A DNA stretch of 19,891 nt from Kiritimatiellia bacterium (GTDB lineage Bacteria; Verrucomicrobiota; Kiritimatiellia; RFP12; UBA1067). The translations under genes and the position numbers were made by a program. Positions within the stretch are counted from its first letter, which is position 1. Every line of letters starts with the position of its first letter. Shown here piece by piece: positions 6,315 to 14,187 of the stretch. The notes beneath the pieces are model-generated. The model made no database searches, had not been told where the DNA came from, and saw only the letters and a list, made by a program, of their open reading frames with translations. The DNA lies in contig JAKSOY010000064.1 of assembly GCA_024405255.1 (NCBI GenBank), positions 1 through 19,891 on the forward strand, in the 5' to 3' direction.

Positions 6315-7820
6315 TTAGAAACCCGGTCTGAATTCGATGTTCGAACGGGACGGGATCTGGTCCGTGACGACACCCGTCTCGTCAGAGTCCTGCACGTTCG
6401 CATCCCAGCCCATCTGACGCCAATGGTCGATGAACATCGAAACATCGCCCCCCGTTCCCCAGGCACCGCTCGCCGTCGGCACGAACTCGCGTCCAAGCGA
6501 ATCCTTGTAGACGTGGTGCCATGTCGTTCCCAACACGCCCAGCGCCCCCGCCGCGCGGGCCGCACGGGCCTGCACGAGCGTCGCCGTGGGCACATCCCAG
6601 GGCGAAGTCAGCAGATCGTAGCCGGCCTTGCGGAAATGCGCAAACGTCGGATACCCCGAATTCACCACATTGCCATAGAACCAGTCGCAGATGATGACGG
6701 ACTTCGGCAACATCCCGAGCAGCCGCTCCTCTCCCGCGCCGGCGTTCGCATAGAACGGCGAAAACGTTCCCCGCTTCAACAGCATGTCGTGCCACATCAT
6801 CGCCCGCGCGCCGCGTGATTCGAGGAGTTTTGAAACGCGTGTGATGTTGCTCGCAATGAGTTCCACGTAATCATGCGCGCGACAGACAGGACAGCTCGGC
6901 GGATTCGCCTCGTCGCAACCGATGTGGAAATACGGCGGATTTCCAAAAGCCTCGTGCAGTTCACGCACCAAGTCGTCGATCATCGTACAGGCGACAGGAT
7001 TCGACAGACACCAGTTCCAGCCACGATACGGCTCGAAGATCGGCTGGTACTCACGATGAAAATCAAGCGCCGCATGCTTGCCGCTCTGACCGCGGCTCAT
7101 CGTCGCATGGCCGAAGATGTTGAACTGCGGAATGAGCGTCACGCCCAAGTCCTGAGCGATACCCCGCAAACGGGCGATTTCCGCCTTTGTCATCGTCCCC
7201 GTCTTCCATCCCCACCACGGATACTTCTCGCTTCGGAACGTGCCCCAGGTTTCGAGCACCACATAGTTCATCTTGTAGTAGCCGGCCAAACGAATGCACC
7301 GTTCAATGAACGAGACTTTCGTCTCGGGGAACCAGCACAGGTGGATTCCACGGAACGACGACGACGGTCGATCGCGGATGTCGCACACAGGTGCCATCCA
7401 GCCTTCGACCTTCAACGTCCCCCGCATCGGAATCATCAGCTGGCGCAACGTCTGAAACGCATAACGCGCCCCCGTCAACCCCTTGGCGCCGATCTCGATC
7501 GCGTGTCCGCCCAGAACGATACGATAACCCTCATCACCTTCCCCTTCAGGACGCGCCACAGTCTGCGTCTTGATATTTGCCGTCACGCCAAACACATTCT
7601 TGAGATGCGCCTCATACCAGGCGCGGACCGACTCGTGTTCACCCGCCAGATTCAGGTTAATCCTCACACCATTCGTCAGCGACGCGCAGTCGGTCAACCG
7701 CCACGACGCCTTCTGCGGCGCCGGTACGAGCCGCGGCGGCGCGAAATTCAGATTTGCGGCAACGGCTGTTTCAATGGCAACCGCCAATACCATCACAAAC
7801 GAGACAATCTTGTTTTTCAT
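6315..7820 (-). CDS. Secreted GH20 beta-N-acetylhexosaminidase
   Basis: A 501-aa glycosidase predicted to remove terminal GlcNAc/GalNAc-type sugars. Residues 1-22 are a signal peptide ending in AVA-A. Residues 25-140 resemble the GH20b alpha/beta domain, followed by the barrel starting at FRGIHLCWFPE (156-166). The catalytic pair is Asp303-Glu304 in YFHIGCDEANPP. The Cys-rich variant HIGCDE with further cysteines (Cys310, Cys313) is nearer to the hexosaminidase-D-like subgroup than to the classical HIGGDE enzymes. The C-terminal part (PWDVP, GTTWHH) carries the Trp residues that line the sugar pocket in this family. The ATG overlaps the preceding lipase stop as ATGA. There is no C-terminal anchor or binding domain. 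Together with the fucosidase upstream it suggests fucosylated, HexNAc-containing glycans such as mucin as the target. Confidence 0.88.
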   Translation of the reverse strand: MKNKIVSFVMVLAVAIETAVAANLNFAPPRLVPAPQKASWRLTDCASLTNGVRINLNLAGEHESVRAWYEAHLKNVFGVTANIKTQTVARPEGEGDEGYRIVLGGHAIEIGAKGLTGARYAFQTLRQLMIPMRGTLKVEGWMAPVCDIRDRPSSSFRGIHLCWFPETKVSFIERCIRLAGYYKMNYVVLETWGTFRSEKYPWWGWKTGTMTKAEIARLRGIAQDLGVTLIPQFNIFGHATMSRGQSGKHAALDFHREYQPIFEPYRGWNWCLSNPVACTMIDDLVRELHEAFGNPPYFHIGCDEANPPSCPVCRAHDYVELIASNITRVSKLLESRGARAMMWHDMLLKRGTFSPFYANAGAGEERLLGMLPKSVIICDWFYGNVVNSGYPTFAHFRKAGYDLLTSPWDVPTATLVQARAARAAGALGVLGTTWHHVYKDSLGREFVPTASGAWGTGGDVSMFIDHWRQMGWDANVQDSDETGVVTDQIPSRSNIEFRPGF

Positions 7821-9328
7821 TTTTCTTTTGTGGTTGAGGTTAAGGAACGAGAATCACGATCAGACCAGTTCGTAAAAACGGATGCGGGTCCGTTCTTCTC
7901 GGCGGACTTCATCCAGCCGATGTAGGTTGCCGGGGCGTGTGTGCAGATGATGCGCCAAACGAAGTTGAACATCCCGGGCTGACGGGAAAAATCATGTCCG
8001 TCAGGATAATAGAACACCTGATTGCGAATCGACTTCTCCAGCGGATGTTCGAAGAGTCTGAACACTTCCGAAAGATTCGCCACATCGCGTCCCAGCGAGG
8101 TGTTCCAGTCGTCCTGACCGGTTGGCGACACGGCCCGATAGATCGCGTGTTCAACGATGGACTGGACACTCGTCAGATGTCCGACCTGTCGCTGGCCGGG
8201 CGGGATCGCATAGAGGTCGACCAGTGTCGGCGCGACATTCCCCAGCAGGGTCGGCACCGCACACACGGAATTCGTCCCAAACGGCAGATGCCACCATTCA
8301 TACCCGCACATCTCCTTGACGGCGTCCTTCATATCGCCGTAGGCGTCATTCCAGCAAAGTCCCCAGAGCGACAGCGAATCATAGTCCAGCAAGTGGAGAT
8401 CGCGTCCAAAACGCCGCGCCTGCCAACGGGCGATCGGCACGCGCGGCACAATATCCTCCGGATTGATGACATTGAAGATGTTGCCATAACGCGGCGAACG
8501 GACATCGACATCCGTGCGCAAAACGGTGTTCGGCGAGGCAAACGTATAGACAAAGACATTCTGCCGCGAAAGTGCCGCAAAGGGCGAACGTCCCTTCGCC
8601 TGCGCGGCATCGTCGAGACGCGCCCCGAGGATATTCGCCACGGCCGCGCCGCGGCTATGTCCCGTGATGACCACCTTCGCGGACGCGAGATCGAGGTTGT
8701 TCGTCCGCACAAACGCGACAAGGGCGTTTTCGACCTGGTCCGCCGCGAGACGAAAACCTTCGTGCAATGCGGGAATCGCCGCAGGATCCGGATTTTCGGC
8801 CGCGCCCCAGGTATTGCACACGTTCATATTCGACACCCACTCGTCGCGTCCGAAGGTGCCGCGTAGGACGATGAAGATCACATCGCGCGGCACACCCTCG
8901 AACAACACCCGCTTCGTGGCGAGCGTAAATCCAACAAGGTTGAGGCCGTAGACAGGATCTTGATAGTTGAGATCCTTCCCGTAGCATCGAACCATGCGCG
9001 CGCGGTCGAAACCGAGGCCCTCAAGCGAATGGACATCCATCTCAAGATGGTATCCATAGACGGCACCCGACAACGCCGCGAGCGGTCCTGCCAGGTCCTG
9101 AGAATAGATGTCGCTCGAGGCCGACAGGAATTCATCCTGCCAGCTGAACGTGGCGCGATTGACAACGGAATAATCGTCGACGAACGGATATTCAAACGTG
9201 CGCAGATCAGCCCGCGGTTCAATCGTACGGCAACCGGCCAGAACCAACGCGCCCCCCAAGAGGAACGCGTCGGCCGAGAGCCGAAGAAACGATCTGAACA
9301 GACTGGGCATTGAATCGATCTGCGACAT
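7817..9328 (-). CDS. Class 3 lipase-like alpha/beta hydrolase, predicted lipoprotein
   Basis: A 503-aa protein with a lipobox (LVLAGC, Cys33) after a hydrophobic stretch, so it is predicted to be lipidated and membrane-anchored. The fold follows lipase class 3: LRGTFGRDEW (155-164, like the family's FRGT oxyanion segment), the nucleophile elbow ITGHSRGAA (Ser225), NPEDIVPRVP (Asp292) and EHAIYRAV (His394) as the likely triad. A Met at residue 7 is an alternative start that would still leave the lipobox intact. The first ATG is preferred because it overlaps the fucosidase stop as TAATG, although neither start has a Shine-Dalgarno sequence. The stop overlaps the hexosaminidase start (ATGA). In this setting it may act as an esterase on acylated glycans or glycolipids instead of a free-fat lipase; that is inference. 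Confidence 0.85.
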   Translation of the reverse strand: MSQIDSMPSLFRSFLRLSADAFLLGGALVLAGCRTIEPRADLRTFEYPFVDDYSVVNRATFSWQDEFLSASSDIYSQDLAGPLAALSGAVYGYHLEMDVHSLEGLGFDRARMVRCYGKDLNYQDPVYGLNLVGFTLATKRVLFEGVPRDVIFIVLRGTFGRDEWVSNMNVCNTWGAAENPDPAAIPALHEGFRLAADQVENALVAFVRTNNLDLASAKVVITGHSRGAAVANILGARLDDAAQAKGRSPFAALSRQNVFVYTFASPNTVLRTDVDVRSPRYGNIFNVINPEDIVPRVPIARWQARRFGRDLHLLDYDSLSLWGLCWNDAYGDMKDAVKEMCGYEWWHLPFGTNSVCAVPTLLGNVAPTLVDLYAIPPGQRQVGHLTSVQSIVEHAIYRAVSPTGQDDWNTSLGRDVANLSEVFRLFEHPLEKSIRNQVFYYPDGHDFSRQPGMFNFVWRIICTHAPATYIGWMKSAEKNGPASVFTNWSDRDSRSLTSTTKEK

Positions 9329-11112
9329 TAGAAGAGGTAGAATTCAGCGACAGCCACGTGGTTGCAGTTGTTTGCCGCATGCGTCCCGACGAATTTGAAA
9401 TAACGCGCTTTGACGGGCTGTGCCAGCGTCACTCGCTGACGCACGGGATTGGCCAGAGCATTGCCGAATTCGCCTTCGGCACGGAGCGTCCAGTTCTTTC
9501 CATCGTCAGAGGTGTAGAACGCATAACCATCCGTCAACCCGCGCGGACAACCGTCCTGACGCGGCAGATAGTCGAAGCCCTTGATCGTCACCGTCTTACC
9601 ACAGTCGATCGCGAACGACTGCGGCGGCGGCAACGGCCCCGACATCGGGTGGGAATGCCACAGCGTATTGGCCCGACCGTCAAAGACATTCTTCACCGTC
9701 TCGAGATTGGGGACGCTCGACTCAAGCGGCTTCCACTGACTGCGCGACAGGGCATCGTCCGCCATGCCACGTTCTGCATCGACGCTCTTGCCGAAACGCA
9801 ACGCGATGGATTTGACCACCGGCTCGGCTTCGCCCTTCACCTGCACACGCACGCAATCGGACTCGACCGGATCGAACCGAACGATCCGACGATACCCCAT
9901 GGTCGTCGCAGACGCGAGATGCCGCCATTCGCCTTCGACTTTCGCCTCGACGTCGAACTTCACCACGCGCTGTCCCAGCGTGATTTCCTCCTTGAGATCG
10001 CAGCAGTTGAAACGCACGACCTTCGGCAGCTTCAGCTCAATGGTCTGGTCGAGTCCCTCTCCCGTCACGGTCTTCACCGCACCCGCCGCCAGGTCAACCG
10101 CGTTGAACGCCCGCACCCAGTCGCCGAACGCCTTGAGCTGTTTCACATCCTCGTCGCAGACGCGTCCGTGCGTATCAGGCGCAATGCCGAAGTTCAGGAC
10201 GGCAGCACGTCCGACCGACTCATAATACGCCTTCACCAGAACCGCAAGCGATTTCGGATGCTGGTTCGGATGGAAGAACCACTGCTGGCGGAACGGCGTA
10301 TCGCTCTCGGACGGCGTCCAATACATCCCGCCGTCTTCGCCCTTTCGCACGTACTTCCACGTTTCGGGCGAATAGCCGCTCTCCGTACCGCACCACGTCG
10401 TGGACCAGTTGCCATGTCCACCGAAGGCCAGCGCCATCGGCTGCAGTTCGTGCATCATCTGCAGCAGCTGCGGCTTGCGGTAATAGCCCGCCGGAATCGA
10501 GCGCCGCTCGCCCTTGCCGCCATTCGCGCCACCATACCAGCCCGTACCGCCATTGGCGCCGTCGAGCCAGATCTCGCAGATTTCGCCGTAGTTGGTGAGC
10601 AATTCACGCCACTGGTTGTGGAAGTAATCGACATACGCGGGCGTACCATAGTTGGCCTGGTGGCGATCCCACGGCGACACGTAGCAGCCGAATTTAAGTC
10701 CATGCTTCCGACACGCATCGGCCACCGCACGCACGACATCGAAACCCTTGTTCCGACCACCGGCGTTCGCCATCGAATATCCATCCGGACAGAGCTTGCT
10801 CGGCCACAGGCAGAATCCGTCATGGTGCTTCGCGACGAGCACGACGGACTTGATCTCCGCAGCCTTCATCGCCACCACCCACTGCTCGGGATCAAGTTGA
10901 TCGGGATTCACCTTCTCCGCCGGCACATTGCCAAATCCCCATTCGACATTGGTAAACGTATTCGGTCCCCAATGGACAATCGCCATGATCTCACGTTCCT
11001 GGTACGGCAAATGCGCCGCCGTCGGAAGAATACCATACGGTTCAACCTTCGCCTGCACACACAGACAAGAAACCACAACTGCAGTAAAACCCGTGATCAT
11101 TCGAATATTCAT
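9328..11112 (-). CDS. Secreted GH29 alpha-L-fucosidase with C-terminal F5/8 type C (CBM32-like) domain
   Basis: A 594-aa enzyme predicted to cleave terminal alpha-linked L-fucose. The start at 11112 is preferred over an ATG nine codons upstream because AAGGTGGT lies about 8 nt before it and it yields a clean signal peptide (residues 1-21, ending CVQA). GH29 features: FG/HWG segment IVHWGPNTF (45-53), KHHDGFCLWPS (95-105), YVSPWDRH (144-151) and the nucleophile Asp184 in EIWLDGANGG. A linker with beta-sandwich character follows (about 320-450). Residues 455-594 form a discoidin-like module (NVFDGRANTLWHS, YTSDDGKNW, ARYFKFVGT), usually a galactose- or glycan-binding domain. No classical acid/base Glu can be assigned by eye. 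First gene of the catabolic run, only about 32 nt behind the tRNA terminator. Confidence 0.92.
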   Translation of the reverse strand: MNIRMITGFTAVVVSCLCVQAKVEPYGILPTAAHLPYQEREIMAIVHWGPNTFTNVEWGFGNVPAEKVNPDQLDPEQWVVAMKAAEIKSVVLVAKHHDGFCLWPSKLCPDGYSMANAGGRNKGFDVVRAVADACRKHGLKFGCYVSPWDRHQANYGTPAYVDYFHNQWRELLTNYGEICEIWLDGANGGTGWYGGANGGKGERRSIPAGYYRKPQLLQMMHELQPMALAFGGHGNWSTTWCGTESGYSPETWKYVRKGEDGGMYWTPSESDTPFRQQWFFHPNQHPKSLAVLVKAYYESVGRAAVLNFGIAPDTHGRVCDEDVKQLKAFGDWVRAFNAVDLAAGAVKTVTGEGLDQTIELKLPKVVRFNCCDLKEEITLGQRVVKFDVEAKVEGEWRHLASATTMGYRRIVRFDPVESDCVRVQVKGEAEPVVKSIALRFGKSVDAERGMADDALSRSQWKPLESSVPNLETVKNVFDGRANTLWHSHPMSGPLPPPQSFAIDCGKTVTIKGFDYLPRQDGCPRGLTDGYAFYTSDDGKNWTLRAEGEFGNALANPVRQRVTLAQPVKARYFKFVGTHAANNCNHVAVAEFYLF

Positions 11113-11143
11113 TCTCTTACCACCTTTCTTTTGATCCACTCTC

Positions 11144-11178
11144 TAAAAAACAAAAACTCCCGCCCTCGAGCGGAAGTT
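11144..11178 (-). terminator. Rho-independent terminator of tRNA-Pro
   Basis: Directly behind the tRNA on the minus strand, arms at 11170-11177 and 11156-11163 (ACTTCCGC / GCGGGAGT, eight pairs including one G-U) enclose a 6-nt loop. They are followed by a U-rich run, TTTTTGTTTTTT. It should end the tRNA transcript before the fucosidase gene. Confidence 0.8.
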
Positions 11179-11182
11179 TGAA

Positions 11183-11259
11183 TGGTCGGACCGACGAGAT
11201 TTGAACTCGTGACCTTTTGCACCCCAAGCAAACGCGCTACCAGGCTGCGCTACGGTCCG
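11183..11259 (-). tRNA. tRNA-Pro(GGG)
   Basis: A complete 77-nt cloverleaf with encoded CCA. Acceptor stem CGGACCG/CGGTCCG pairs in all seven positions and is followed by ACCA (11183-11186). The D arm is GCGCAGCCTGGTAGCGC, the anticodon stem TTTGC/GCAAA encloses the loop TTGGGGT with anticodon GGG (11223-11225), and the T arm is ACGAG-TTCAAAT-CTCGT. The anticodon reads CCC and CCU proline codons. It has its own promoter and terminator, so it is probably expressed independently of both flanking operons. Confidence 0.95.
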
Positions 11260-11264
11260 AAGGG

Positions 11265-11286
11265 CTTTCCCCTAAGCTCGGGAAAG
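11265..11286 (-). other. Leader hairpin between tRNA promoter and tRNA
   Basis: A perfect 7-bp inverted repeat (CTTTCCC / GGGAAAG, arms 11280-11286 and 11265-11271) with an 8-nt loop fills most of the short leader between the predicted transcription start (near 11288) and the first base of the tRNA. It may be part of the 5' leader that is removed during tRNA maturation. Confidence 0.45.
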
Positions 11287-11294
11287 TGACGAAT

Positions 11295-11323
11295 AGTATA
11301 GCACAATCCCGAACGAAGGTAAA
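11295..11323 (-). promoter_or_regulatory. Sigma70-type promoter of tRNA-Pro
   Basis: On the minus strand, TTTACC (11318-11323) and TATACT (11295-11300) are separated by exactly 17 nt. TGC precedes the -10, giving an extended -10 (TGnTATACT). The predicted start of transcription is near 11288, about 29 nt before the tRNA. The promoter lies in the 94-nt gap after the jetA-like stop. Confidence 0.75.
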
Positions 11324-11353
11324 GCGAGAGTTTTAGAAAATTCGGCTTCGGAC

Positions 11354-12964
11354 TTATTTGGACGTTGCCTTAAGTGCGAGATCGTCAAAGGAAAGCGTCG
11401 AAGAGTCGACCTGCACATCCGCCCGCACGGCACAGTCGCGCCCGACAAGCTGGAGATGGCGACGGCCTTTCTCGCCGCCCCCTAGGCGCAGTGCTTCGAT
11501 AACTTGCACAATCTTTGGAAAATCGTCGAACTCTGCAAAAGAACCCGCCGACAGACGAACCTCCTGCCCAACATATGGAACGAGCCCGCGCATCTGCATC
11601 CAGTCTTTCAACCGCTGTGCCTTCACTTCCGTAATCGAGGCGACATTCGCCTTCTCGCCGAAATGGCGCGGCGTGATCCACGCCACCAGGTGTTTCTGCT
11701 TGATTTTGGACGCCCGTTTCGGCAGCGGATGCTTCGACTTCTCACCGCTCGGACGGATCAACGGGTCGCCTCGCATCGCCGCCGTCTCGAGGACGCGCCG
11801 CATCCAATCATACGGCACCTCGTCTTCTTCCAAACAGGCGAATTCCTTCAGTCGGGCCTGCAGGTCTTCAAGCCGATGGTTCCGACGTTCAAGTTCGCGC
11901 AGCTTCGCATTGAGCTTGCCCCAGACCTTGCGTGCCGAATCACGCACGCGCGAGACGAGTTCGCCGAGGCGTCCACCCGCGCCGTAGAAGGCACTCGCAT
12001 CCTCCAGGGCCGTTGGCGCATCGGGTACACGGACGGAAGCGATGTGACGGAACTTGGCCGTTTCATCCCGAAGCCGCGTCGCACAGGCCGTCCAGCGCGG
12101 ACCATACGTCTTATTGCGCAAGTCGCTCAGGACGGCATTGATCTCCGTCTGCAACACGCTGAAGCGCTGGCCGAAATGCTCGAGGAAATGTCCCAGCTCG
12201 TCGACCACCTCTTTGGCTTCGGACACTTGAAACGAATCGGCGCCGAAACTGAGCAATCGAAGGTTGAGCACCTGCAACGTCTTCGCCGTGGCGTCGACAT
12301 TGAGGCGCATCTGCTCGACTCGGTAGAGCACCGCGCCGGCCGTTTCATAGTCGACCGTCTCCGTCACCACCGTTCGGACCCTGCGCCTGAGTTCCTGCAG
12401 CAACGAAATCTGCGCATCCAGCAGGTTGCCCGTCGCCGCAGTGCTCTCCGGCGCAAGGTCGTGCTCGCGCCGTTCACTCAGCCATGCCACGAAGGAAACC
12501 GCGTCATCGCAAAGCCGATAGCGGAACTTCGTGCGCCGATTGTCGCGATAGCCGCGCAAGCGCTCCTTCTCGATCCGCTCGCTCACGAGCGACCAGTCTT
12601 TCAGCTGCCGCAAGTCGCTCTTGAACTGCGCCTCGGACGAGACCGTATAATCCTCCCCGCAGACTTTGACAAGCAGATCTTCATGCAGCGGCTCGGGCTC
12701 GTGTCCATCGCGCATCACGGCAAAGGCGCGCAAAATCGCCACATACTCTGGCGCCCGTTCGCTCGCGAGGAGACTGCCCAGCGTCGTTGCACGCGTGGCC
12801 AGCCACTCCGCCGATTCACTGACCAGCGGCGAATCGATCAGCACAACCGGCTCGGGCGGTGCCACGGGCGCGGCAGGGACAGACCCCAAAGGCGTCGCCC
12901 GCCGCTGTTCGGCGGCGGCGAAAAGATCGTCTCCCGCCGCTGTATTTGAATTCCGTCTTTTCAC
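11354..12964 (-). CDS. JetA-like (MukF/kleisin-type) subunit of Wadjet-like system
   Basis: A 536-aa protein read as the kleisin-like subunit that bridges the SMC heads. The start is GTG, overlapping the preceding stop as GTGA, with AGGAGG 10 nt upstream (12975-12980); no better start exists downstream. Residues 1-45 are low-complexity and Pro/Ala-rich. About 65-150 looks like a winged-helix domain (YVAILRAFAVMRDG ... QLKDWSLVSERIE ... FRYRLCDDAVSFVAWL), similar to the N-terminal region of DUF2397/DUF3375-type JetA proteins. The centre (160-360) is all-helical, and the C-terminus (430-536) has a predicted alpha/beta character. No enzymatic motif is seen. Identification relies on size, the winged-helix signature and the partner genes; the precise Wadjet type cannot be fixed without profile searches. 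It is last in the operon, whereas jetA usually comes first. Confidence 0.72.
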   Translation of the reverse strand: MKRRNSNTAAGDDLFAAAEQRRATPLGSVPAAPVAPPEPVVLIDSPLVSESAEWLATRATTLGSLLASERAPEYVAILRAFAVMRDGHEPEPLHEDLLVKVCGEDYTVSSEAQFKSDLRQLKDWSLVSERIEKERLRGYRDNRRTKFRYRLCDDAVSFVAWLSERREHDLAPESTAATGNLLDAQISLLQELRRRVRTVVTETVDYETAGAVLYRVEQMRLNVDATAKTLQVLNLRLLSFGADSFQVSEAKEVVDELGHFLEHFGQRFSVLQTEINAVLSDLRNKTYGPRWTACATRLRDETAKFRHIASVRVPDAPTALEDASAFYGAGGRLGELVSRVRDSARKVWGKLNAKLRELERRNHRLEDLQARLKEFACLEEDEVPYDWMRRVLETAAMRGDPLIRPSGEKSKHPLPKRASKIKQKHLVAWITPRHFGEKANVASITEVKAQRLKDWMQMRGLVPYVGQEVRLSAGSFAEFDDFPKIVQVIEALRLGGGEKGRRHLQLVGRDCAVRADVQVDSSTLSFDDLALKATSK

Positions 12965-14187
12965 AGCGGAAACGCCTCCTGTTCATACCAGCAACCCAGC
13001 TCACGAATCCGTTTCAACGCCCCCTGCAAGGGCCAATCCGCTGGATACGATTCAATACAGTCATTAACATCCTTCATCTGCTCGGCCGTCAATGGAATGC
13101 CCTTCAACTGACCCGGCTGCCGGATGATCTCTTCCGCAACCACGCGATTCAGCGGAATCACGAGACCAACGTGCGCGGCAATGAGAAAGCCGTCCAAATC
13201 AGTATCGCCATAATGAATGGCCTTGAGTTCGGCTTGCGCGAACACCTTCAGCAGATTCATCACAGCTGAATTGGGATACCCTTCCGTATAAACGAACGGC
13301 GTCTTCGCCTGGACGAACCTCACAAGCGGCGCGGCATTCTCGCTCGTGACGATCTTCTTGCCCACGCCCTCCCAGGTAATTGAGACAATCTGCGCCACCG
13401 TCTGCACGGGCAATTGGCAGGCAAGTCCGGCCTCAAAGAGACGCCGCGGGAAGTCGAAATACCGACCGTCGCGCGTCGTAAAAGCGAATGGTGCAAAACA
13501 AAGGACGGACCGGGTATACGGATTGTCATAGATGCGGAAGGCTTCCAAGACGGCCCGATCACTCGCCGACATGTTGCCGAATACCGCCAGAATCGTCACT
13601 AGCTGTCCATACAGCGGACCACTCCGCAGGCACTTGCTGTCGTTAAACCAGTCGGAACCCAATTGGGACAGCGTGGTCGGCGTGCGCGTTTCATCTGTCT
13701 CTTCAATCAGTGCGCACGCACGCTCAAAGAGCACTTTCCACTTTTGACGGCCCTCGGGCGTACGCAGAAACTGCTTCACCACGTCAAGCGTCGCAAGGAA
13801 ATCGATATCTTCCTTCAGTTGGGGATACTGCCATGTCAAACGCGTCATCAGGTCGGACACAGGATCTTTCGGAACCGCCTCGCCTTCGAGCCCCAACGCC
13901 CGGACGAGCCCCCGCCAATGACTCGGCTCGCGCATGAAATCGAGGATCGTTCCGTAGACCTTGCCGTCCGACGTTCGTCCCGTCACGGTATGGAGAAGAC
14001 GTTCAAGCAGCTGCTGCGTCTCGTAGCTGTAGGCGTCACCTGTAAACGATCGCGGCACGGGCTGCCCTTTCAGGGCCTTCCGCGCGAAGCGCATCAGCAG
14101 CGGTTTCAATCCGGGCGCCTTTTCCAACGCCGCACGTGCCGCCTCTTCGGATACATCCAAAGACGACAGGGTCTGGTCTAGTTTCAT
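12961..14187 (-). CDS. JetD-like TOPRIM nuclease subunit of Wadjet-like system
   Basis: A 408-aa protein predicted to be the DNA-cutting subunit. The C-terminal part has a TOPRIM-like core: VTSENAAPLV (Glu283) and, 45 residues later, HYGDTDLDGFLIAAHV with Asp328 and Asp330, the acidic residues expected to bind Mg2+. The intervening VYTEGYPNSAVMNLL is the kind of segment seen in DUF2399/DUF2220 (JetD) proteins related to topoisomerase VI subunit A. Residues 1-260 are mostly helical with a probable winged-helix, arm-like region. In studied Wadjet systems JetD cleaves circular DNA that the SMC motor has reeled in. The start at 14187 overlaps the jetC stop (ATGA) and is preceded by AGAGGAAA, excluding an upstream in-frame start. 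The stop overlaps the GTG of the next gene. Confidence 0.82.
   Translation of the reverse strand: MKLDQTLSSLDVSEEAARAALEKAPGLKPLLMRFARKALKGQPVPRSFTGDAYSYETQQLLERLLHTVTGRTSDGKVYGTILDFMREPSHWRGLVRALGLEGEAVPKDPVSDLMTRLTWQYPQLKEDIDFLATLDVVKQFLRTPEGRQKWKVLFERACALIEETDETRTPTTLSQLGSDWFNDSKCLRSGPLYGQLVTILAVFGNMSASDRAVLEAFRIYDNPYTRSVLCFAPFAFTTRDGRYFDFPRRLFEAGLACQLPVQTVAQIVSITWEGVGKKIVTSENAAPLVRFVQAKTPFVYTEGYPNSAVMNLLKVFAQAELKAIHYGDTDLDGFLIAAHVGLVIPLNRVVAEEIIRQPGQLKGIPLTAEQMKDVNDCIESYPADWPLQGALKRIRELGCWYEQEAFPL
12975..12980 (-). promoter_or_regulatory. Shine-Dalgarno site that fixes the GTG start of the jetA-like gene
   Basis: AGGAGG on the minus strand, 10 nt before the GTG at 12962-12964. It supports the unusual start codon, and the GTGA overlap with the jetD-like stop fits the coupling seen at the other junctions of this operon. 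Confidence 0.7.

Noticed and set aside
9310..11181. Long open frame on the plus strand antisense to the fucosidase gene (about 620 codons)
   Set aside because: It is a mirror of codon bias in GC-rich DNA. The product is Arg/His-rich with no domain, and the opposite strand encodes a complete GH29 enzyme.
11183..11259. tRNA-Pro as an integration site (attB) for a genomic island carrying the Wadjet-like operon
   Set aside because: I found no duplicated tRNA 3' end elsewhere in the window, no integrase, and the operon lies on the 5' side of the tRNA, not the 3' side where such islands usually insert.
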